Positions 57,401 through 64,000 of a stretch of DNA of 64,000 bases are shown here, one piece after another. The stretch comes from Rhododendron vialii. Its lineage: Eukaryota > Streptophyta > Magnoliopsida > Ericales > Ericaceae. The translations under genes were made by a program, and so were the position numbers. How positions within the stretch are numbered: position 1 is the stretch's first letter; each line of letters starts with the position of its first letter. The stretch spans positions 16,106,501 through 16,170,500 of the forward strand of contig NC_080559.1 in assembly GCF_030253575.1 (NCBI RefSeq), written 5' to 3'. The notes beneath the pieces were generated by a model that saw nothing but the letters and a program-made list of their open reading frames with translations, did not search any database and was not told the DNA's origin.

Positions 57401-60400
57401 ATGATGTTTGTGCGACCCTGTACAAACACGAGTTGTTCTCTTTTACTGCTTTTGAACCCAACAAGGCCTTTGAAAGATTCCTACATGGAAATTTTCAGCA
57501 TTCTATGCTGTTACCTGATAACTGAAGCAAGAGTTTTCCAGCTAAGAACTTTTCATGTAGGAAATTTACTCAATCCTCAATTGCTAATCTTAAAGAGTAT
57601 AAACCATTGGGAACATGAACAGAACTGCAAAGAAGCAGTAAGGGTGGAAGTACCAGCTCCATGAGCACAAGTTTTTAGTGGCTATTCGGTACTTTAGTTG
57701 ATAACTTGAGACTAAAAAAAAGATACCAACGTTATGGGAAGCAATTAAAGTAACTTGTTAGACTTGCTTGCTTACAGCATCAGGGTCATCGGTCAGTAAA
57801 AGGCACCTACATCGTTATAGGTTCACTGGTCGAAGGAAATTTAGTTAAACGATACAGAAATGCTGTATTAAGCATATTTACAGGGATCAAAATCTAAAAA
57901 TAAATAAATCAAAAAAGTAATGTCTTGTGAAAAACAATTCAAGCATGATTTCTTCATGAATAATGATACAAACAAAACAGATGATCGAAATTTCATACAT
58001 AACATTGAGTTTCTATGGCACGCGCACGAAGAAGAATTTCCCAGTGTGCCTGACCAGTTACTTTTGTGAAAGCTGCTGGTACCAACAATACCTAGATATT
58101 GACAATCAGTCAATGTTAGGCACAAAAAACCCCTTACTCTAATAAAATAGAGGAAATTCGTCTGCTTGTACCTGTGCTTCATGATTGAACCTCAACTGTT
58201 GATAGAGCTCTGGGAATCTCAAATCATAGCAAACAGTCACACCCAAACGTCCAAACGGGCTGTCTACCGCAACAATGTCCTTCCCTATAAAACTTCACCT
58301 CTTTGAATTGCTTGAATGGTAGACATAAGTTATGCCGGTCAATTATATTTAAGGGGATTGTTTTACCTGGAGAAACATGAAAACAGAACACAAAGCATAT
58401 TTATATGTAATTAAACAAGAAAATCATTTGACACAAAAACCCACACATTGGTTCTAGTACACCCACTCGCTCATTTATCACAGGTAGCATATTAGTAATG
58501 GTTAGACATCTTATACTCAGAAGGTATCAATATGTTTCAATAGTCTAGGAAAACCAAAGCATCAGAACATCTTTCTGTTAGCAATTATGTGTAGTTAAGC
58601 GATAGGTAGGCGGAGTTGGATTTTAGTGCATAGTTACTTCATTCACATGTTCATCTTTTCCAAGAGGTGTGCAAGAAAACCATAGAAATAAGTTATATGT
58701 ATCACATGCATGGTGCAGAAAACTAAATTAACTGTTTTTTTATGTTCTTATATTCTAAAACAAAAAGGAGGATTTCAGAAGAGGAAGAAATTCATCAAAC
58801 CACCGGGGCATATCAGCTATATCGTGAATTAGTGCATACCTGCTTCTGTAAAGCTGCTCTCCTTGAATACCATACCACCAGGAACATCCACATCAAACCT
58901 TCAGAAATAACCAAAAATAGCTCTTGAATATCATGTCAATTCAGCTGTATATGGGAAGCACAATCAACCTGGCTCTGATGAACATGGTTTAACAAGCCAA
59001 AGACAGCATGTTTTCATGCTTAAATTCCATTTACACTACTAGAATGGAAAGAAGAATCAATCGTGAAAAGTTTAGAACTGAATATCAAATATCTTACAAG
59101 AACATTTTTGAATATGTGCTCCTAATATTCCCGGCATCATCAATTAATACATGGGTGTTACGCAAGTGCGCATCATCAGATCCTTTTTCTTGGAATCCTC
59201 CAAGTGACAACCAAATGCTCGACTCCCTGCAAATTATGCGAGCTATGTGTTATTAGAAAAAGTCTGACAAAAACAAACCTACACGTAACCAAACTAGTTG
59301 TAGTCAGAAAAATTTAAGCTCTCGACAAAAATGACAGTCAAGAAGGCAACATTCATAGTTAACAATTCAAGTGACGAACTGACATACTAGAAAACAAACT
59401 CTTAAATTTGATTGAGCAACAAATGAACATAGCTTTAATACCCAGCTCTCAACCTTTTCACTGGACAACTACTGAAGCTTTTTCCATCTAGAAGTAAAAA
59501 ATTCAGAGAGAGCTAAATTTAAGAGAGTCTCACCTGGCAAGAGAACAGTAACCTTTCATAATAGGTCCATCAAGGGATTCTGCAATCTTAAGACTATCCC
59601 CATCCTTGGCACCTACATAGGAGAAATTCTCAGGAAAACACAGCAGCTTTGCCCCTGCAGCAGATGCTTCCTATGCAAATACAATGTCAAAACTTCGATC
59701 AGAAATGCCTACACTCTACATGCACACAAGTATGATCAGTTTGTCTAGCTGGTCAATATAATTGGACTCCATCAAATTTTATTTGATGGTATATTGGTAT
59801 TTAAAACAAGATCAAAGAACTGATTAGAATACCAACTGTATTGGACCGGACCGATGGCCCATACCCGTTCCATTCAGTTAGGCCCATCCAAATTAAGAGG
59901 CCTGACCTTAGTTGCAGGAACCTTCAACTATGCCCACGTTTCTTCGACTGATACGCGTTTCCGCGTTCCCGTCGAAGGAAACTCCAAGAAACCCGTCCCA
60001 ATGACGACGGGAACTCGTTCCTTACCTATACGGGAACTTACACCCAAAAACGGTTGAGAGACTTACGATTCAAGTTGTAATTGGTACCTTTAAAGTTGTT
60101 TTGATCTTGTTAGTGAGCACATCTGATATTAACCTTCTAGAATCATATTAATGCCCTTAACTTTTACGCCTACTTAATATGCACAAGAGCTCTATTGTGT
60201 AATCATGTGCTATAATAAAAATGTTGAAATATAACTAGAAACTTATAATTTTAATATTAATATTTTATGTGGTAGAATAATATTTTTATATTGACATTTA
60301 ACAATATAAAATTTCAAAATATATTTATAATTTTAATAATTTTTCCTAACCGCTCCCAATGGCGCTCCCACACTTCTGTGATCATCCGCTCCCCTGTCCC

Positions 60401-61304
60401 CGTCCCCGCTCCCGCTTCGTGTAACTAAGGGTCTGACAACCCAGCAGCTGAGCCCAGCCCAAACGGCAGGATGGCCATTCGGTCCATGGCATTGTGAGCC
60501 GAGCAAACTGTTTGGGTCAGGGAATTACAAGCCACGTACGACAGGATGGCGAGACATGTCAGACCAGTCACCAATGGCATGGTTCTGCCACTCATACTTG
60601 CCTACATGGTGCTTGGCAATCGTCATGCATGACTTCAAACCGTGAGGTAGTTATTCAAGACGTCATGGGAGGCACAAGCTCGACATGAGCTAACTTGGAG
60701 GCTAAAGCAAGTCTTTCCCTATATAATTAACCGTTTGGAGGCACACAAGCTCGACATGACCAGTCACCATTGCTAACTTACTGTTCACTCAAGAGTTTAT
60801 TTCCCTTCCTTAAGAGACTTACTTAGCCCTCAAAGTGCCTTAAGACTTACTTAGCCATCAGAGCACCTCCTAGTTTACTAGGGCGGGTCAGGCACAGAAG
60901 GTGGTTCTTTCTTGCAAACCCAAGTAGAGGGAGGTCTAGACATCCAGATCCGTACTCGGAGGTCCACAAGGAGGTCCGAATAAACAAATTGGACAATTGG
61001 CCAAGAGCATAGCACACACATAGAGTGGCACAAAACTCTTGTTCGCCTTTCCACTGACTAAAATAAATACTTATTTTTTGAATTAAAGGTAATGTATTAT
61101 ACTTACAAAATAAGAACCGTACAGGAATGGGTCTAAATTACTCAAAAAAGCACGGCCAAACAAGATTGCCGTTACTTTATTCACACTTTTTCAATGCACC
61201 AGAATTAACGCCATTGATGCGTCGTTGATTTTTTTTTTTTTTCAATTCGATCGTGCGATTAACATAAAATCATAATTAAAAAAAACATAGCTCATAAAAT
61301 CTGC

Positions 61305-61346
<42 letters not shown>

Positions 61347-61577
61347 CTTGACAAGGCGAGAGCATGTGGCAAAATTGGCGGCTAGGTCGTTGATGGAGGT
61401 CATCTGAGCTGCGGCGACTCGGACTGAGTTGGCCATGGTAGACTCGCGGGCGGCGACGGCAAGTACCTTTACGGACCTGGGATGAGGATATAGACTGTTG
61501 GAGTTTGGGGTCGACCTTATTAGAAGACGAGAGGAGGGCTGTTTGGTTGGGACTTGGGAGTAGAAACAAAATGCCAT
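52874..61577 (-). CDS. NLP2: Nitrilase-family deaminated-glutathione amidase (NLP2-like)
   Basis: Nine minus-strand exons: 61577-61347, 59670-59534, 59226-59098, 58898-58840, 58284-58172, 58091-57999, 57232-57130, 55613-55531, 52918-52874. Together 993 bp, 330 aa. The nitrilase Glu-Lys-Cys set is visible: Glu91 in CFPENFSY, Lys163 in YSKMF, Cys204 in VCYDLRFPE. Other family phrases are [41 protein letters not shown] and [13 protein letters not shown]. The enzyme repairs deaminated glutathione, a by-product of transaminases. The first ~50 residues, Ser/Arg-rich, look like an organelle targeting peptide; an internal ATG at 61436 would give a 283-residue cytosolic form. The final exon is only 45 bp (ends ..EFWKSAGLC). 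Introns 1, 7 and 8 are filled with MITEs. The residue after Lys163 plus one is Phe where relatives carry His. Confidence 0.92.
53264..53804 (+). mobile_element. hAT-like MITE family cttagtt, copy 1 (nitrilase intron 8)
   Basis: Ends cttagttacacgaag and ..ttcctgcaactaag are inverted repeats with two differences. Flanked by a perfect 8-bp duplication, atctaatc (53256-53263, 53805-53812). Length 541 bp, no ORF. The left subterminal zone is an array of GCGGGA/GCGGGG-type hexamers. An inverted copy lies at 59907-60429. Confidence 0.92.
53951..54692. mobile_element. hAT-like MITE (cggatac-rich) in nitrilase intron 8
   Basis: Left end ctataaagcacggatac and right end gtatccgtgcttcttag are near-perfect inverted repeats. 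Flanked by an exact 8-bp duplication, caccagac (53943-53950, 54693-54700). Interior carries many cggatac/gtatccg repeats, (CT)n runs and a (TA)17 tract at 54382-54416. The right end plus flank is duplicated once more (to 54788). Confidence 0.85.
54625..54816. repeat. 96-bp tandem duplication across a transposon end
   Basis: The unit 54625-54720 recurs at 54721-54816 with three visible differences at its tail. Each unit contains the last ~68 bp of the MITE, the caccagac target duplication and about 20 bp of host DNA, so the duplication happened after insertion. Confidence 0.92.
54856..55270. mobile_element. hAT-like MITE (ctatgttacatgga family) in nitrilase intron 8
   Basis: Perfect 14-bp terminal inverted repeats ctatgttacatgga / tccatgtaacatag. 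Flanked by an exact 8-bp duplication, actacact (54848-54855, 55271-55278). Length 415 bp, non-coding. TIRs are close to those of 23541-24000. Confidence 0.92.
56081..56655. mobile_element. Possible hAT-like element in nitrilase intron 7
   Basis: The right end ..ggtgggtccgccactg is the CAGTGGCGGACCC-type hAT terminus, and a partly matching inverted end (gtggcagaccaaggatttgcc) begins near 56081. Flanks cccttagg / ccctcatg agree at only 6 of 8 positions, so the boundaries are tentative. Confidence 0.45.
56553..56616. repeat. Poly(A)-poly(G) tract
   Basis: About 19 A followed by about 45 G with single C and A interruptions. On the transcribed minus strand it reads poly(C)-poly(T). Length is the kind of homopolymer that assemblies often get wrong. 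Confidence 0.85.
59907..60429 (-). mobile_element. hAT-like MITE family cttagtt, copy 2, inverted (nitrilase intron 1)
   Basis: Reverse-complement copy of 53264-53804, co-linear over its full length by eye. It is 523 bp, and the 18-bp difference sits in the GC-rich hexamer array (three units fewer). Flanked by ggcctgac / ggtctgac (59899-59906, 60430-60437), an 8-bp duplication with one mismatch. Confidence 0.92.
60438..61050 (+). mobile_element. Possible LTR fragment in nitrilase intron 1
   Basis: GC-richer than the surrounding intron, with a TATA-like cctatataatt near 60719 followed by R/U5-like sequence; similar DNA precedes the MITE at about 59840-59898, so the MITE seems to have inserted into it. 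Ends and TSD could not be defined. Confidence 0.35.
61309..61343 (-). repeat. (CT)17 tract at the nitrilase exon 1 donor
   Basis: On the sense strand the donor reads aag|gtactctctct.., so the microsatellite starts within the first bases of intron 1. Its length changes would not alter the GT but sit inside the U1-pairing zone. Confidence 0.85.
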
Positions 61578-61649
61578 TCGTGCTCGGAATGATATACTCC
61601 GTACTAGAAAGAAAGAAAGAAAAACAAGCTCGTGGTAAACAGTAAACAC

Positions 61650-62569
61650 CAGTTTCGTTTCAGCTACTACTGTACAGTATTTACCACGCGGTAAAGATAA
61701 TAAAGAAAAAAGAGAATGAGAATTTTTTCCACCATTTTCTATTCATTTTTTCTACTTCTATCTATTCCTATACATCTATAACAGTTTTTCGTTCATCTTT
61801 ATACAAAATTGCAATATTAAATTAAAATGAAAAATAACTAAAAGAAAAGTTTGAAAATTCATTTAAGAAAAATCCTATCTATACTTTCTACTCCAACTAA
61901 GTCGAACTAAAATCATAATTAAAATTTCAAGAAGGAAAACTTATTCAAATTGAAAACCACAACAAAAATTTACTCCATTTCAGTATTGAAAAGTAGTAAA
62001 TTTAAAAAATATAAAAATACACTTGATATAACAAAAAGTACGTAGTAGTAAAATTTAGGGGGTAAATTTCACGGACCTCTCTTGAGCTGCTTTCTGACAA
62101 AAACAAGAATTTCTTCCAATGTATCTGAAATGTCATTCACCCTCCTCCTCAACTAGAGCGACTATCCCAAGGCTAAAATTCTGAAACCATATCCAAATAG
62201 TACGAAAACTTGAAACTTACACCTTCACAGCCACTAATAGATATAGGTCCCACAAATATTGGTACTTGGTAGTGTGTGCCCACTTTTATTATGAGTATAT
62301 ACGAGTGTGATGGTAGAATTGTTGTATCTCTCCCCCACTCACACGGCCATACCCACAGGTCCCACACCCACAGCCAAGATTTTAATAAACATTTTCATGC
62401 GTACGTGACGGTAAACTCGCAAATTTGCATGTGACATTCCCCTCCACTCCCCTCCCCTCCCTTTCTCTCTCTACTCTCGCACTCTTTTTTTTTTGTTTGG
62501 TCAAACTACTCTCACACTCTCGCTTGTGTTGGAGTGCGGCGCCAATCACTGCACTGAGAACACGATCCT

Positions 62570-62570
<1 letters not shown>
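61650..62570. other. Divergent intergenic region, nitrilase and TBC genes
   Basis: AT-rich, with no ORF of interest. It should contain the promoters of both flanking genes, which are transcribed away from each other. Confidence 0.55.

Positions 62571-62606
<36 letters not shown>
62571..62606 (+). repeat. (CT)18 microsatellite in the TBC gene leader
   Basis: Perfect tract about 135 bp before the TBC start codon. Confidence 0.85.
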
Positions 62607-62607
<1 letters not shown>

Positions 62608-62740
62608 CTATTGGCTTTGGACAGACCAGACCAATTCAGTTGCAGAAAATCAAGGGAAACTCGGAAGAGATCTACTGTATCACAATTTACAGTCTAATCC
62701 ACCGACGATCTCACTGATAATCCAAAATCAAAGTCCGAAA

Positions 62741-64000
62741 ATGAAGGCCAGGGCAGCATCTGCTGCATCATCAACAGCAGTCCTCACTCCCCCTCTACTC
62801 ACTTTCGAACACAAGAGGTACCGTACTACTCCCCACAACGGACACAACTACCTCTCTCTCTCTCTCTCCACGCCTCTCTCTTTCTCTAGGTTTTTTTCAA
62901 ATCCCTCTGTTCGATCTCTTTCCAATCTTCTCAATTGTGGCCAATTTTGATCTGTAGATTTTGATGTTGAACTCCGTTTGACTGCGGATTTTGATTTGTA
63001 TGTTTATCTGGCCACTCTTGATTTTACTGAAGAGTAAGATCGGACTTCTATGTGGTTTCAATTGGAAGAATTTCTTCATTCGTTGATGCTGAGTTGACTC
63101 GTTCATGGTATCTGGGTTTTTTTTTTTGATCCGCAATATCTGGGGTTTAGATGAGGGTTTAACAAGTAATGCATGTGGCGTGATGTTAGTAATTTTGACT
63201 TTGTTCTAATTGTTGAGGAGGCATTGAGAAGCACGATGGGTTACCGTAGAATTGAGAGTCTGCCTAGAACATGTTGTTGTCCAATGTAAGTCGGCAATTA
63301 TTGAAGGCTGACAGCACGTAAATTAGGCTGACAGCTGGTGGGGGATATACATTTCTTTTTTTGTTTTTGTGTAAGGCAGTTAAAGCTTAAGCTTCAGTCC
63401 TATTGATGTAATTAGCAGATAGTGATCTGAATGAACATGGGGATTGTATAGTTGGTAACTTAATAGTGTCATTGTTCTGTGCAGGGATGCGTATGGTTTT
63501 GCCGTAAGACCACAGCATGTGCAAAGATACCGTGAATATGCTAATATATACAAGGTTTTTCTCTATTCTTGTACTCATGTTTTTCTTTTCTGACGTCAAA
63601 TTTTTTATCTTGACAGAAACTGTATTCGATGACCCTAGAATCCTGAAAACAATATACAGATGAGTTCTATGTGCTATGCTATGTGGTGGTGGTGTTTTAT
63701 TTTTTTTGGTTCTTCTCTGTTATAAGAAGTGAAAAAGGGACCTTGTTTTTGAACAGCAGAAAGGGGCCTTGATTAAGGCTAGTAGTTCCTTGAAGAATAT
63801 ATGCTGTTTTACCCTTCATTAGGCTTTGCCACAAATTTTGTGGAGTCTTAGTTAGAAAAGTATTTCCAAAGACACAACTATGCCTACTTTCAGGAGGAAG
63901 AGGAGGAAAGATCAGATAGGTGGAAGAACTTTCTGGAACTGCATGTAGAGTCTGCACAGTTGCCTGTAAATGGGTTTTCTTCAAAGGAAGATGACAAGAC
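62741..64000 (+). CDS. TBC-domain Rab GTPase-activating protein, N-terminal part
   Basis: Exons 62741-62817, 63485-63554 and 63894 to the window edge join in frame (..FEHK-R-DAYGF.., ..NIYK-EEEEERSDRW..). The conserved opening FEHKRDAYGFAVRPQHVQRY, followed by YANIYK, the acidic EEEEER run and W-NFLE, is that of the plant Ypt/Rab-GAP family At2g39280/At3g55020. The catalytic TBC domain (Arg and Gln fingers), which speeds GTP hydrolysis by Rab proteins in membrane traffic, lies beyond the right edge and is not seen. Start is the first ATG after a CT-rich leader and gives the expected short first exon. Confidence 0.9.

Noticed and set aside
1-64000. CRISPR array, operon or other prokaryotic system
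   Set aside because: No spaced identical repeats with unique spacers, no clustered intronless genes; gene structures are those of a plant nucleus.

Overview
The window is nuclear DNA of a flowering plant, most likely a eudicot. Genes are intron-rich with GT..AG introns, the protein families are plant-specific, and the long introns and intergenic spaces are AT-rich and packed with SINEs, LINE fragments, solo LTRs and several MITE families. The sequence alone does not fix the species.

Seven protein-coding loci are supported, with exon structures worked out by hand from reading frame, splice sites and family alignment. From left to right: (1) first coding exon of a DRB2-like double-stranded RNA-binding protein, minus strand, running off the left edge; (2) a two-exon SDR110C short-chain dehydrogenase/reductase, minus, 283 aa; (3) a 12-exon PDIL1-3/1-4-type protein disulfide isomerase, plus, 569 aa, with two CGHC sites and a C-terminal KDEL; (4) a seven-exon tryptophan/tyrosine-permease-like transporter, minus, 486 aa; (5) a plant-specific coiled-coil protein of the At2g39300/At3g55060 type, plus, 913 aa; (6) a nine-exon nitrilase-family deaminated-glutathione amidase (NLP2-like), minus, 330 aa; (7) the first three coding exons of a TBC-domain Rab-GAP, plus, cut by the right edge. 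Loci 3, 5 and 7 recall a cluster on Arabidopsis chromosome 3 (At3g54960, At3g55060, At3g55020), so this looks like a conserved block.

Between and inside the genes, many mobile elements can be bounded by exact target-site duplications: Stowaway (TA), PIF/Harbinger (TTA/TAA), two hAT-like families (8 bp), Mutator-like foldback elements and a 1.4-kb long-TIR MULE (9 bp), tRNA-derived SINEs (up to a 17-bp TSD), non-autonomous LINE-like retroposons (10-11 bp) and solo LTRs (5 bp). Several are nested: a hAT MITE sits in a LINE that sits in PDI intron 5, and three hAT-like MITEs fill intron 8 of the nitrilase gene.

The most interesting structure is a pair of inverted copies of one ~530-bp hAT MITE, one in intron 1 and one in intron 8 of the nitrilase gene. 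In the pre-mRNA they could form a long near-perfect duplex bracketing exons 2-8, a layout known to favour back-splicing (circular RNA) or small-RNA production. Other notable points are (CT)n tracts near the 5' ends of six of the seven loci, a 620-bp tandem duplication spanning two abutting Harbinger MITEs, and a set of GGTATCGATACC palindromes inside a solo LTR. No prokaryotic system, CRISPR array, rRNA or genuine tRNA gene was seen.
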